A stretch of 64,000 nt of DNA. It comes from Spirochaetales bacterium (GTDB lineage Bacteria; Spirochaetota; Spirochaetia; Treponematales; UBA12059). The notes below the pieces were generated by a model. That model did no database searches and was not told the origin of the DNA. It worked only from the letters and a program-made list of their open reading frames with translations. The position numbers were made by a program, and so were the translations under genes. Below, piece by piece: positions 1-10,346 of this stretch. The stretch covers positions 1 to 64,000 of the forward strand of contig JAFGNN010000030.1 in the NCBI GenBank assembly GCA_016926955.1, read 5' to 3'. The stretch's first letter is position 1; each line of letters starts with the position of its first letter.

Positions 1-97
1 CGACGAACGGCCATCGGAGACTTCGTATAACCGGTATTACCCGAGCTTCCCAAGCTCGTGAAGCGGGTTCGTAGCGCGGGTCGCGCGCGACCGAGCC

Positions 98-940
98 TTA
101 CTTCTCATCCCACGAAAAGTCCGTGTGACCCTGAGCTTCGTTCCCGAGTGTTTTCGCGAGCCACGACAGGCTCTCCTCGAGCACGGCTTTCAACCCCCAC
201 GGGGGATTGAGGATCGCGAATCCGCTCCCGTACATCCCCCATCCATCATCCGGGGGCTTCCTGACCAGAAGCTCAAGGCGCGCGCGAGCCCCGCGACCAA
301 GCGACAGGATCCGCTCGGGAAGAAAGCGCGCCTCGTCCTTAGCCAAAACCGGATACCAGACCGCGTAGCAGCCCCCGGGAAACCGGATCCTCGCGTCGTC
401 AACGGCTTCCAGGACCGCGTCGTACTCCTCGTCCCGTTCATATGGCGGATCGACAAGAACGAATGCCCGTCTGGACGGCGGAGGCAAAAGTCCTTTCAGG
501 GCAGCCAATCCGTCCGTCTGGCCGATCCGGAACCGACGATCGGCGCCCAGGCCGGCCCTCAACTCCGTCGCATCCGCCGGATGCATCTCGTACAGGAAGC
601 CGCGGTCTTCGCGCCGTAGCACGGCAGCCGCGACAAGCGGCGAGCCGGGATACCGCTCAAGCCGACCTTCGGGATTGACGGCCCTGACGATATCGACAAG
701 GCGCCTGACCGGCTCTGGAAAGTCCCGCGCCTCCCACAGGCGCCCGATGCCGTCCCGGTACTCTTCCGTACGAGCGGAGTATCCTCGACCGAGATCACAG
801 GCGCCCGGTCCGGCATGGGTATCGATATAGCGCAGCGGTGAGGGTTTGGCGACCAGGTAGCGGAGGGACTCCGAAAGGACAAGATGCTTTATGACGTCGG
901 CATGGTTGCCCGCGTGGAAGCCGTGTCGGTAACTCAGCAT
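98..940 (-). CDS. rlmJ: 23S rRNA (adenine(2030)-N(6))-methyltransferase RlmJ
   Basis: N-terminus MLSYRHGFHAGNHADVIKHLVL and internal LVDPPYE are typical of the RlmJ/YhiR family. Confidence 0.92.
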   Translation of the reverse strand: MLSYRHGFHAGNHADVIKHLVLSESLRYLVAKPSPLRYIDTHAGPGACDLGRGYSARTEEYRDGIGRLWEARDFPEPVRRLVDIVRAVNPEGRLERYPGSPLVAAAVLRREDRGFLYEMHPADATELRAGLGADRRFRIGQTDGLAALKGLLPPPSRRAFVLVDPPYERDEEYDAVLEAVDDARIRFPGGCYAVWYPVLAKDEARFLPERILSLGRGARARLELLVRKPPDDGWGMYGSGFAILNPPWGLKAVLEESLSWLAKTLGNEAQGHTDFSWDEK

Positions 941-1042
941 ATCGGAAACGCCTCCCTCTGGCGGGGAGAATTATGCCGTCCGAGAGGACTGAGGGCAATG
1001 ACGCGGAAACCCATCGCTCGCGCCCGGAAATGGACCATAAAA

Positions 1043-1066
1043 ACGGCGCCTCCCGGGAGGCGCCGT
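1043..1066 (-). terminator. Rho-independent terminator of the sigma factor gene
   Basis: Perfect 24-nt palindrome ACGGCGCCTCCCGGGAGGCGCCGT followed on the minus strand by TTTTTA, just past the stop of the 1105-1980 gene. Confidence 0.85.
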
Positions 1067-1104
1067 CCTGAAGACGATCGTTTCCGATCGCGCTATTCGT
1101 GGAA

Positions 1105-1980
1105 TTATGCCACGTAGTCCTCGAGCAACTCGGTGCGCCCGGGCTGCTGGAGACGCTTGAGCGCGCTCTTTTCGATCTGGCGAATGCGTTCCTTGGTCAG
1201 CTTGAAGCGATCGCCTATTTCCTTCAGGCTCATCGCGCGCCGGCCGTTGAGGCCGAAGCGGAAGCGGATGACTTCAGCTTCTTTCTCGGAGAGGGTCTCG
1301 AGCACCGCGTCGATATCATCCTTGAGATTGTTCTCGATGACGGATTCCACGGGGGCCGTGTATCCCGAATTCTCGACGAAGTCGCCTACCACGCTGGAAT
1401 CGCGCTCGTCGAACACCGGGGTCTCGAGCGACACCAGGTCACGGGAAACGGCTACAAGATCGGCGACGTGCGAGGCGTCCATGTTGAGCATCCGTGCGAT
1501 CTCGCGGATTTCCCCGTCCTCCGTCCTGCTTCCCTCGATGTATTTCCTTGCCTTCTCGATCTGCACCAACTCGTTGGCGCGGTTCAGGGGCAGGCGTATC
1601 ATACGGCTCTTTTCGCAAACGGCTTTCAGAATGGCCTGGCGTATCCACCACACGGCGTAGCTGATGAAGTGGAAACCCTTGTCCACATCGTATCGCTCTA
1701 TGGCGTTGATAAGGCCGATGTTCCCTTCGCTGATGAGGTCTGAAAGAGGAAGACCCTGATTCTGGTACCTCTTGGCTACATTCACGACGAAACGCAAGTT
1801 GCCCTTGACGAGCATGTCCTTGGCGTACTGGTCGCCTTTCGCCGCGGCACGGGCATACTTGTCCTCGTCCTCGCGCGAAAGCAGGGGAATGCGATTGATT
1901 TCCTTGAGGTATATGGAAAGAGTGTTCTCGTCGGCGTTGGTGCGGGTGGCGACAGGCTTGCGGGTACGGGCAGTGGTCAT
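1105..1980 (-). CDS. Sigma-70 family RNA polymerase sigma factor (RpoD/SigA/RpoS-like, short form)
   Basis: NTLSIYLKEINRIPLLSREDE, GNLRFVVNVAKRYQNQGLPLSDLISEGNIGLINAIERYD, FISYAVWWIRQAI, region 4 LKEIGDRFKLTKERIRQIEKSALKRL; start taken at MTTARTRKP. Confidence 0.93.
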   Translation of the reverse strand: MTTARTRKPVATRTNADENTLSIYLKEINRIPLLSREDEDKYARAAAKGDQYAKDMLVKGNLRFVVNVAKRYQNQGLPLSDLISEGNIGLINAIERYDVDKGFHFISYAVWWIRQAILKAVCEKSRMIRLPLNRANELVQIEKARKYIEGSRTEDGEIREIARMLNMDASHVADLVAVSRDLVSLETPVFDERDSSVVGDFVENSGYTAPVESVIENNLKDDIDAVLETLSEKEAEVIRFRFGLNGRRAMSLKEIGDRFKLTKERIRQIEKSALKRLQQPGRTELLEDYVA

Positions 1981-2228
1981 AATGTTCCTCCCACTGCTAG
2001 TATTGCAAACCTCGTGCCAACCACCCCGGGAGCATGCAATCATTTACATGACGACACAGACCATGTCACGAAACGTATATTTGTCTACATAATAATGACT
2101 TAGATTGAAGTCCCCTGATGGCGTCAAGCGAAGAAGAAAGATCAACGCCCCGGACTTGGCGAGAGGTGACGCAGCTCGTGTTTCAAAATGAGACAAGTCG
2201 CGTCAAACGAGCCTGGATCGTATGAAAA

Positions 2229-2939
2229 CTACCCACGCGGGTGTTCCGAGGGCGAAACCGTGCGCCCACAACACAGCCTCCAAGGCAAGCCCGAGCCGCA
2301 TGAGCATCGATCGGCCGGCCCGATCCGACGGTCCCGCCTGAAATCGACCGGGATGACGTGCGCGCGCGAATCCCGCGTCTCCGCGAGCACCGAAGGAATG
2401 CCCGCGTCGATCTTCCGATAGAGCTGTAGCTTGCCCGCGCAATCGAGGTCATCGAGCAAGCCGGAGGCGACTATGCCTATCCAGGCGCCGGCCAATGCGT
2501 GCGAGACAGCCTCCCGCTCGATTTCGTCGCGGAACGCAGTCCGACCCCCGAGATACCGCTCGGCCTGCACCGAATAGAAAGCGCGAAAATCATCATGGTC
2601 CTCGCAGGAGGATTTTGCCATTCCGTACCCGTTCACGAGACGGCCGTAGAGCGAACGCGCATGACCGCGCGGCGCGAGCTTCTGCGCCGAAGCCAGGCTT
2701 TTAACCGCGAGGTCCCTGCGACCGAGCCTCAGCAACGCGATGCCCAGCCAATAAAGACGCTGCGAAAGCAGGCGATCGCCGGGCCCGAGTTCGTCGACGG
2801 CCGCTCGCAGAAGCCGGAGGGCCTCGAGATCACGGTGCAGGGCGAGGGCTCGCCGACCGTTGGAATAGCCCCTGTCAGGGCATTTCGTGCTCCGCTTCAT
2901 GACTTGATTAAAAATACTTACGATTTCCTTCCAAGCCAA
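2229..2939 (-). CDS. TPR-like protein with C-terminal SEC-C zinc-binding motif
   Basis: C-terminal DRCSCGSGLPWRLCCGR matches the SEC-C pattern; helical repeats upstream. Confidence 0.6.
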   Translation of the reverse strand: MAWKEIVSIFNQVMKRSTKCPDRGYSNGRRALALHRDLEALRLLRAAVDELGPGDRLLSQRLYWLGIALLRLGRRDLAVKSLASAQKLAPRGHARSLYGRLVNGYGMAKSSCEDHDDFRAFYSVQAERYLGGRTAFRDEIEREAVSHALAGAWIGIVASGLLDDLDCAGKLQLYRKIDAGIPSVLAETRDSRAHVIPVDFRRDRRIGPADRCSCGSGLPWRLCCGRTVSPSEHPRG

Positions 2940-2972
2940 GCGCGGAGCGCGTTCGCGTCGATCATGGCCGGC

Positions 2973-5126
2973 TCAGAGCCGTCGGGCCAACAAGACGGCC
3001 ACGGATCGGGGCTTGAGGACATATGAATCCTGGGGAACCAGCAATTCCTCCCCGCCCAGCTCCAACGCATCGCGAGGCGATTCCAGCCCGGTATCTATCG
3101 ACCGGAACCAGCGTTGACCGAGCGGCGGTTCGCAGATCCTGAATCCCAGTTCCTCGCCCGAGGCGTTGAACATGAGGAAGAAGTCGTTGTCGTCGCGGTC
3201 GGCTACGATATCGGCCCGGGACCCGTCGACGCGGATGGCGACGGCGCGTTCGTCGAGGGCCCAATCGACGTCCCCGCCGGAGGGGCTGTACCACGCGATA
3301 TCCGGTATCGCGTTGAAGCTGGAATCCTTGCCGGTGAAGAATTCCGGGCGCCTGAAGGACGGATGCCGCATCCGGAGCTCGACCACGCGCGCCGCGAAGC
3401 GCAGAAGGTCCGCGTTGGTCTCGGCGAGGCTCCAATCGATCCAGGAGACCTCGTTGTCCTGGCAATACGCGTTGTTGTTTCCGCGCTGCGATCTCCCGAA
3501 TTCGTCTCCGGCCAGCAACATCGGGGTTCCGATCGAGAGAAGGGTGGTGACCAGGATGTTGCGCTGTTGCCTCGACCTCACCGTCTCGATCGCGGGATTC
3601 CGCGTGGGCCCTTCGTAACCGTGGTTGTAGCTGAAATTGGACCCGTGCCCGTCATTGTTGTCCTCGCCGTTTTCCTCGTTGTGCTTCCCGTTGTACGACA
3701 CGAGATCGCGAAGCGTGAAGCCGTCATGGCTCGTCACGTAATTGATCGAATGGAATGGCTTGCGTCCGTCCCGCAGGTACAGGTCGGAAGACCCGGTGAT
3801 GCGCGTGGCGAAACCGCGGAGCGCGTGCGCGTCCCCTCTCCAAAAGCGCCGGATGTCGTCGCGGAAGCGGTCGTTCCACTCGGCCCAGCGCCCGCCGGGG
3901 AACCAGCCGACCTGGTACGCGCCGCCGGCGTCCCAGGCCTCGGCTATGATCTTGGTGTGCCGAAGTATCGGATCCTCCGCAATCTGCTCTATGACCGGCG
4001 GATTTTCCAGCAGGCGACCGCGCTGGTCCCTCCCGAGGATCGACCCGAGATCGAAACGGAATCCGTCGACGTGCATGTCGACCACCCAGTAATGAAGGCA
4101 ATCCATGATGAAGCTGCGCACGACCGGGTGGTTGCAGTTGAGCGTGTTCCCGCAGCCCGAGTAGTTCTTGTAGTACCGCGGATTGTCGTCGAGCATGTAC
4201 CAGATCGGATTGTCCAGGCCGCGGAACGAGAGGGTCGGGCCGAGCTCGTTTCCTTCGCCGGTATGGTTGAAAACCACGTCCAGGATGACCTCGATGCCGG
4301 CGGCGTGAAGTTCCCGCACCATCGTCTTGAACTCGGCGACCTGCCCGCCGAGCGAGCCATCCACCGCGTAGGAGCCCTTGGGCGCGAAGAACGAAATGGT
4401 GGAGTAACCCCAGTACTGCCTGAGCCGTTCGCCGGTTCTCGGATTCCTTCGCGGATTCTCGAAGGAGTCGAACTCCTGGACGGGCAGCAGCTCGAGGCTC
4501 GTGACGCCGAGCGCCTTGAGCCTCGGTATGGACTCGACCACGCCAAGGAAAGTGCCCGGGTGCTCCACTCCGGAACTCGGGTGCATCGTGAGCCCGCGGA
4601 CATGCGCCTCATAAATAACGCAGTGCCTGAGGGGATAGTTGAGGGGGCGGTCCCCTTTCCAGTCGAAGTCGTCATCGACCACGACGCACTTCGGCATGTC
4701 GCCGGCATCGTCGCTGGCAGAGAACGACAGGTCCGAATCCGGATCGCCGGGCACGTATCCCGAGGCTTTCGAGAAATTCCAGGCGAAATCGGAGGTCAAG
4801 GCGCGGGCGTAGGGGTCCAGCAAGGCTTTATGCGCGTTGAACCGAAGGCCGCGCTCCGGGATGAACGGCCCCTCGGCCCGCCAAAGGTACAGGGCGCCGG
4901 GACCGAGCCCCTCGATGAAACAATGCCAGATATCGCCGGTGCGGTTCTGTCGCGGATCGAGGGCCAGAGCGAACGACGGGTCGGAGTCGGTAGACCGTTC
5001 GAAAACGCAAAGCATCATCGAGGTAGCGTCCCTCGAAAACACGGCGAAATTGACGCCGCCGGCCGACGCGGAGGCGCCGAAGGGTCTGGGGTATCCGGGA
5101 TGGACGACGAGGGGCCGGTTCGGCAT
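2973..5126 (-). CDS. glgX: Glycogen debranching enzyme GlgX (isoamylase type)
   Basis: GASASAGGVNFAVFSRDA, GIEVILDVVFNHTGEGNE, VDGFRFDLGSILGRD, TSHDGFTLRDLVSYNGKHNEENGEDN, AGDEFGRSQRGNNNAYCQDNE. Confidence 0.95.
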   Translation of the reverse strand: MPNRPLVVHPGYPRPFGASASAGGVNFAVFSRDATSMMLCVFERSTDSDPSFALALDPRQNRTGDIWHCFIEGLGPGALYLWRAEGPFIPERGLRFNAHKALLDPYARALTSDFAWNFSKASGYVPGDPDSDLSFSASDDAGDMPKCVVVDDDFDWKGDRPLNYPLRHCVIYEAHVRGLTMHPSSGVEHPGTFLGVVESIPRLKALGVTSLELLPVQEFDSFENPRRNPRTGERLRQYWGYSTISFFAPKGSYAVDGSLGGQVAEFKTMVRELHAAGIEVILDVVFNHTGEGNELGPTLSFRGLDNPIWYMLDDNPRYYKNYSGCGNTLNCNHPVVRSFIMDCLHYWVVDMHVDGFRFDLGSILGRDQRGRLLENPPVIEQIAEDPILRHTKIIAEAWDAGGAYQVGWFPGGRWAEWNDRFRDDIRRFWRGDAHALRGFATRITGSSDLYLRDGRKPFHSINYVTSHDGFTLRDLVSYNGKHNEENGEDNNDGHGSNFSYNHGYEGPTRNPAIETVRSRQQRNILVTTLLSIGTPMLLAGDEFGRSQRGNNNAYCQDNEVSWIDWSLAETNADLLRFAARVVELRMRHPSFRRPEFFTGKDSSFNAIPDIAWYSPSGGDVDWALDERAVAIRVDGSRADIVADRDDNDFFLMFNASGEELGFRICEPPLGQRWFRSIDTGLESPRDALELGGEELLVPQDSYVLKPRSVAVLLARRL

Positions 5127-5205
5127 GGTGACCTCGGAAGGAGGCTAACGTTTGCCGAAGTATAGCACGTCGCGGGAATGAGTGGCCCTCGAAGCGTCCG
5201 CGGCG

Positions 5206-5973
5206 CTACATGGCCAAGCCTCCGTCGACTTTGAGCACCGCTCCCGTGACGTAGGTCGAAAGATCAGAGACGAGAAAGAGCGCGGCCGCGGCAACGTCAC
5301 CCGGCGAGCCGGTGCGCCCGAGCGGGATGCGTGATTTGAGCGCTTCCTTGGCCTGTTCGGGAATCGCCTCGGTCATCGCGGTGTCGATGTAGCCGGGAGC
5401 CAGGACGTTGACGCGAACTCCGCGGCCCGCCACCTCGCGCGCGAGACTCTTCGAAAATCCCACGACCCCTGCCTTGCTCGCGGCATAATTCGTCTGTCCC
5501 CCGTTGCCGATCAGGCCCACCACGCTCGAAACGTTCACGATGCTTCCCGCGCGTCGCTTGATCATATGCCGCGCCACCGCGCGAGAGACAAGAAAGACGC
5601 TGGTAAGGTTGGCGCCGATCACCTCGTTCCAATCCTCGAGCGTCATGCGGAACACGAGGCCGTCCCTGGTGATGCCCGCGTTGTTCACTGCCGCGTCGAG
5701 GCCGCCGGACTCGGCAATGACCTTCCCCACCGCCGATTCGACGGCCTCTTCGGCGGAAACGTCACAGGCGACGTGCGCGATCGCCCCACCCCGCTCGGCC
5801 GCCAACAAGGCCAGCTCGTGATGGTCTTCGGCGCGATTCCGGGACAGGTACCAGACCTTCGCGCCTTCGCGGAGGAAGCGCTCCACCATGGCGCGACCCA
5901 TGCCGCGAGATCCCCCGGTAACCAGCACGGACCGCCCCGCGAGCAATCGGGAATCAAAACCGTCGTTCGCCAT
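5206..5973 (-). CDS. fabG: 3-oxoacyl-ACP reductase FabG (SDR family)
   Basis: VTGGSRGMGRAM, NNAGITRDGLVFRM, NYAASKAGVVGFSKSLAREV, APGYIDTAMTEAIPE. Confidence 0.93.
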   Translation of the reverse strand: MANDGFDSRLLAGRSVLVTGGSRGMGRAMVERFLREGAKVWYLSRNRAEDHHELALLAAERGGAIAHVACDVSAEEAVESAVGKVIAESGGLDAAVNNAGITRDGLVFRMTLEDWNEVIGANLTSVFLVSRAVARHMIKRRAGSIVNVSSVVGLIGNGGQTNYAASKAGVVGFSKSLAREVAGRGVRVNVLAPGYIDTAMTEAIPEQAKEALKSRIPLGRTGSPGDVAAAALFLVSDLSTYVTGAVLKVDGGLAM

Positions 5974-5975
5974 GC

Positions 5976-6923
5976 TCAGGCCGCCCGCTCGTCCGCGGAG
6001 AGCGCTTCGACGAGCGCGTCAAGATTCTCCAGGGTTCCGCAAGCGCGGCACTCGACCTCGGGGTGCGCGCCCTTCATCAAACCGGCGAGCACAGTCCCGG
6101 GTCCTACCTCGATGCACGACCTGACACCGGCGGCGACCATGGCGGATTCCTCGTCGATCCAGCGGACGGGACTAACGATCTGGCTCGCGGCGAGCCGCTT
6201 CATGTCGAAACCGTAGCGCACGGGTCCTCCGGTGACATTCGAGAAAAAAGCCACCGTCGGATCGTCGAAAGCCACGCCGTCAAGCAGGATCTTGAAGGCT
6301 TCGTATGCCGTCGACATGACGGGGGAATGGAAGGCGCCCGAAACCTTGAGCCGGATGACCCGCTTTGCTCCCGCAGCCTTGAGCGCGGATTCAGCGAGAG
6401 AAAGCCCGGCTTCGGTTCCCGCTATCACGGTCTGGGTCGGCGAATTGCGATTGGCGACCCAGGCCTCGCCGATACCCGCTTCGGCCAAGGCGTTCCCGAC
6501 CTCGTCCGGCCAGAGGCCCATTACCGCCGCCATGCCCGATCCGCCCGAAGCGGAACCCGCTTCGTCCATCAGGCGCCCCCGCGCCGCCACCAGGCTGAGC
6601 ATTGTTTCCATGGAGAGGGAACCCGCCGCGACCATGGCCGGCCATTCCCCGAGGCTGAATCCCGCGACCGCTGACGGCTCGACACCGCGCTTCCGCAATG
6701 CCAGCACCAGCGAGTGCTCAACGGCAGCGAGTGCGACCTGGGCTACGCTGGTCCGCTTCAGGTTGTCCTCATCACCTTCGAATACTGCTTTCGGGAGGTT
6801 GAATCCCGCTAAGTCGGACGCGGCCTCGAATACGGATCGAACCTCGGGGTCGGCATCGAACAGGTCCTTGCCCATGCCTACGTATTGGGCGCCCTGGCCC
6901 GGGAACAGGAAACACGCTTTCAT
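5976..6923 (-). CDS. fabD: Malonyl-CoA:ACP transacylase FabD
   Basis: MKACFLFPGQGAQYVGMGKDLF, GFSLGEW, SGAFHSPVM, EVGPGTVLAGLMK. Confidence 0.94.
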   Translation of the reverse strand: MKACFLFPGQGAQYVGMGKDLFDADPEVRSVFEAASDLAGFNLPKAVFEGDEDNLKRTSVAQVALAAVEHSLVLALRKRGVEPSAVAGFSLGEWPAMVAAGSLSMETMLSLVAARGRLMDEAGSASGGSGMAAVMGLWPDEVGNALAEAGIGEAWVANRNSPTQTVIAGTEAGLSLAESALKAAGAKRVIRLKVSGAFHSPVMSTAYEAFKILLDGVAFDDPTVAFFSNVTGGPVRYGFDMKRLAASQIVSPVRWIDEESAMVAAGVRSCIEVGPGTVLAGLMKGAHPEVECRACGTLENLDALVEALSADERAA

Positions 6924-7057
6924 CTCGCCTCCTCGACGCGACAGCCCGCCTGGGTCAAACGCGCCCGACAATCGACACTATTACACTACGGGTCATTATG
7001 TCAACGTCTGGATCCCATGATATCACGCTCGAGTTCAAGCGGCGCTATACTGGAGGC

Positions 7058-7369
7058 ATGAACAGCAGTCAGCGGATCATCGAGGTTTTGCGCCGAATTC
7101 CTCGCGGACGCGTCTCCAGTTACGGCGCGGTCGCGGCTCGCGCAGGGCTTCCTAACGGCGCGCGGCAGGTAGCCCGCCTGCTCCACTCTTCTTCACGAAA
7201 GGAAGACCTGCCCTGGTTCCGAGTGGTACGAAGCGACGGCAGCATCGCGCTCGAACCGGGATGCGGTTTCGAGGAACAATCCGCGCGGCTTGCGGCAGAA
7301 GGCGTCGAGGTGGGCCCAGGCGGGCGCGTCGATCTGGATCGCTTCGGCTGGGTCGATGCGAGGGACTAG
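7058..7369 (+). CDS. MGMT-family DNA-binding protein (alkyltransferase-like, Cys-less)
   Basis: IIEVLRRIPRGRVSSYGAVAARAGLPNGARQVARLL...LPWFRVVRSDGSI; the PCHR active-site Cys is replaced by Trp. Confidence 0.85.
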   Translation: MNSSQRIIEVLRRIPRGRVSSYGAVAARAGLPNGARQVARLLHSSSRKEDLPWFRVVRSDGSIALEPGCGFEEQSARLAAEGVEVGPGGRVDLDRFGWVDARD

Positions 7370-7444
7370 CGAAAAGGCGAGCCACCGGCCGCGGACACCC
7401 GCCGGAGGACTCTCGGGGCCGCAAAGGCTCGGCGTGCCGATGCG

Positions 7445-8374
7445 CTAGTCCTCGGCGGCCTTTATCCAGCGCGCACCGAAGGACCGGTAACCGACCGCGC
7501 CGAGAGCCTCGCCGAATTCGTCGCCCAGAAAGGGCATGTCGACGATGACATGATGAACGGAGCATTCGGCGAAGCGCTCGCGCGCGGTCTCGATCAGGCG
7601 GCGCCCCAGACCAAGCCGTCGCCGCTCGGGCTTGACGTACAGGTATACGACCTTGCCGAACGACCTGTCAGCCACGAACAGCGTCCGCATGACGGCCACT
7701 CCCGCGGCGTCGCCCGGAACGGCTTCGGCGACCAGCACTCGCAAGCCCTCGTCGGGGCCGGAAGCGATCTCTCCCTCGAGCCGCGTGTATTCATATTCGA
7801 CCACCGCCTCCGGGAAGCGCTCGAGCGCTTCGACGAGGCTGGCCCGGAACACCGGCTGCAGATCGACCCACAGGCTCCGACCGCCTTCCCGGAGCACGAA
7901 GTCCTCGGCGATCAGATCGTCGAGGTCGTCCGGTTCCGGACCGAGCCTCTCGAGCCCCTGCAGCTCACGAAGATCGTCATACCACGCGACGATGACCCGG
8001 CGCATGGCCTTGTGCTTGTGCTCGTACCACCGCTTCTCTATGTCGGGACGGGAATCCAGGACATTCTTGAAAGCGCGGAAGACGCCACGGCCCCGGGCGA
8101 GCGCGGCAAGAAGCTCCCCGCGGGTTACCGCGTCATATACGGTCCTCGAGAAGTCTTCCATGAGCTTGAACCCATCCTGGCTCGACCACTGGGGAACGCG
8201 GACCCGCGCCATGGTCGAAGCCTCCGGCCCGGAATCCGCCCCGTCCTCGCCTTCCTCGGCCTCGCATGGCCGCTCGATGCGAGAGCCGGTCTCCAGATCG
8301 ATCCAGGAGTCGCAGTTCTGGTTTTCCATCCCGAAGATCACTTCTTCGACGACGGCATCGCTCAATTCGAACAT
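7445..8374 (-). CDS. UPF0158-like N-terminal region fused to a GNAT acetyltransferase
   Basis: VVEEVIFGMENQNCDSWIDLETG (UPF0158-like) and VVYLYVKPERRRLGLGRRLIETARERF (GNAT motif A). Confidence 0.75.
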   Translation of the reverse strand: MFELSDAVVEEVIFGMENQNCDSWIDLETGSRIERPCEAEEGEDGADSGPEASTMARVRVPQWSSQDGFKLMEDFSRTVYDAVTRGELLAALARGRGVFRAFKNVLDSRPDIEKRWYEHKHKAMRRVIVAWYDDLRELQGLERLGPEPDDLDDLIAEDFVLREGGRSLWVDLQPVFRASLVEALERFPEAVVEYEYTRLEGEIASGPDEGLRVLVAEAVPGDAAGVAVMRTLFVADRSFGKVVYLYVKPERRRLGLGRRLIETARERFAECSVHHVIVDMPFLGDEFGEALGAVGYRSFGARWIKAAED

Positions 8375-8490
8375 CGCGCCCCCCCCCTGGAATGGCTGGA
8401 TATCCTAGCCAGCGCACCCTGCGCGGTCAAGAAGCGGCGGCCGCGGCCGCTCGCTTGCGGACCGGGCGAGGCGAGGCTAGGCTGGACGGC

Positions 8491-9414
8491 ATGAAGGCCG
8501 ACCTCCATCTCCATTCGGACTGGTCCGACGGCACGGACCGGCCGGCCGAAGTACTCAGGGCAGCGGCAGCGGCCGGACTCGAAGCCGTATCGCTGACGGA
8601 CCATGACACGATGGCCGGTGTAACCGAATTCCTTGTCGAAGCGCGAAGGGCGAACATCATGGCCTGGCCCGGCGTGGAGATCGATTGCACGGAAACGGAG
8701 CTCGGCTACCGAAGCGAGCTGCTCGCCTATTTTCCGAATACCGAGCCGCCCGCCACGGCAACCCTGCTCTCGGCCCTTCGCTCGCGGCGGCTCGAGAGAA
8801 CGAAAGGCCACATTGACGAGGCGCGCAGGCTTTTCGGAAGAAGCGACCTTCATTTCGGGGACATGCTGGCCCGCCGGCTCACCGCCCATGGCGAACGTGA
8901 CCCGGAAGGCATCTCCTGGAGCCGCCTGGACGTGTACCGCTACCTCTTGCGGAAAAGCGCGATACCCGCGAAGACGACTTACCGGGAATTCCGGAAGGCA
9001 TTCTTCGATTCCGGCTTGCTCCGTGACGGAAAATACCGAAAACCAGGCCTCGATGAGGTGATGAAACCGGTTCTCGCCGACGGGGGCTACGCGGTAATCC
9101 CCCATCCCGCCCACACGATCGGCGACGATCCAGAAAGGTTGGACCGCGAGCACCCGCGCCTGATCGCGCTCCTCGAGCGCTTCCGCGAAGCGGGAGTCTC
9201 CGGCATCGAGCTCTACGCGTACGCGGGGGAGAGCAGGAAGCGGCTCAACGACGTATTCGCATCGCTGGCCCTCGCCATGGGCTTCACGCTCACCTATGGC
9301 TCAGACTGCCACGGTTCCGCCTCGGACAGGCTGCGCATCGGAACCTTCCACGGGCCTTTCGACGGATTCCCATGGTCCCGCGCGGACGACGTCCCCCATA
9401 AGCGAACGCCGTAA
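8491..9414 (+). CDS. PHP domain-containing metal-dependent phosphoesterase
   Basis: MKADLHLHSDWSDGTDRPAEVLRAAAAAGLEAVSLTDHDTMAG; GSDCHG near the C-terminus. Confidence 0.9.
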   Translation: MKADLHLHSDWSDGTDRPAEVLRAAAAAGLEAVSLTDHDTMAGVTEFLVEARRANIMAWPGVEIDCTETELGYRSELLAYFPNTEPPATATLLSALRSRRLERTKGHIDEARRLFGRSDLHFGDMLARRLTAHGERDPEGISWSRLDVYRYLLRKSAIPAKTTYREFRKAFFDSGLLRDGKYRKPGLDEVMKPVLADGGYAVIPHPAHTIGDDPERLDREHPRLIALLERFREAGVSGIELYAYAGESRKRLNDVFASLALAMGFTLTYGSDCHGSASDRLRIGTFHGPFDGFPWSRADDVPHKRTP

Positions 9415-9503
9415 CAGTCCGCCACCCCCCGCACACATGCTCGGGTTGACTCGAAGCGGCATGCGCGACAAGATTCGCGGACAGCATCTGCATGGAGGCC
9501 CGC

Positions 9504-10340
9504 ATGGCTCATACGGTAGTCCCCGCCGCCGAGGAAATCCTCGACCGCGAATACCCGGTACTCGACAAGGGATTCGTACGGCTTGTCGATTACCTTGGCG
9601 GAGACGAGCGCATCGCCCAAGCCGCCAGGGTTTCCTACGGCGCCGGGACGCGGACCGTTCGCGAAGACGCCGCGCTGATAGATCATCTGCTCAGGAACGA
9701 GCATACCTCTCCCTTCGAGCAGGTGGTTTTGACCTTCCACGTCAAGCTTCCGGTCTTCGTCGCGCGCCAGTGGATACGCCACAGGACCGCGCGGGTCAAT
9801 GAGATTTCCGGTCGCTATTCAATCATGAAGGACGAATTCTACGTCCCTGCGCCGGATGACGTCGCCTTGCAGAGCAGGGACAACAAACAGGGGCGCACGG
9901 ATGAACCGGTCCCTCCCGAAGCCGCGCATGCGACCATCGCCCGGATGCGTGACGACCAGAAGGCCGCCTATGAATCGTATGCGGCTCTGGTAGAGTCCGG
10001 TCTGGCTCGCGAACTGGCCCGGATCAATCTGCCCCTCTCGCTCTACACCGAGTGGTACTGGCAGATCGACCTTCACAACCTGTTCCGCTTCCTGTCACTG
10101 CGGCTCGACCCGCACGCCCAGCGCGAGATCCGCGCGTACGCCGCGGCGCTGCTCGAGGTGGCTCGAAAGGTCGCGCCGACCGCTTGCGCCAGTTTCGAAC
10201 GGCACGTTCTCGGCGGAACCCAGTTTTCAGCCGAGGAAATGCGGGAGCTCAGATGCCGGCTCGAAGGTGGTGCCGCGACCTTGTCGGGCAAGGAACTCGA
10301 GCGTTTCGAGGAAAAGCTGCGGAGCGGCCGCCAGACCTAG
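9504..10340 (+). CDS. thyX: Flavin-dependent thymidylate synthase ThyX
   Basis: RVSYGAGTRTVREDAALIDHLLRNEHTSPFEQVVLTFHVKLPVFVARQWIRHRTARVNEISGRY (RHRTASxNExSxRY-type signature); start could also be 9492. Confidence 0.95.
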   Translation: MAHTVVPAAEEILDREYPVLDKGFVRLVDYLGGDERIAQAARVSYGAGTRTVREDAALIDHLLRNEHTSPFEQVVLTFHVKLPVFVARQWIRHRTARVNEISGRYSIMKDEFYVPAPDDVALQSRDNKQGRTDEPVPPEAAHATIARMRDDQKAAYESYAALVESGLARELARINLPLSLYTEWYWQIDLHNLFRFLSLRLDPHAQREIRAYAAALLEVARKVAPTACASFERHVLGGTQFSAEEMRELRCRLEGGAATLSGKELERFEEKLRSGRQT

Positions 10341-10346
10341 TCCGGC

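Noticed and set aside
3114-5165. 683-aa plus-strand ORF opposite glgX
   Set aside because: Antisense shadow ORF of a confidently assigned high-GC gene; composition lacks recognisable motifs.
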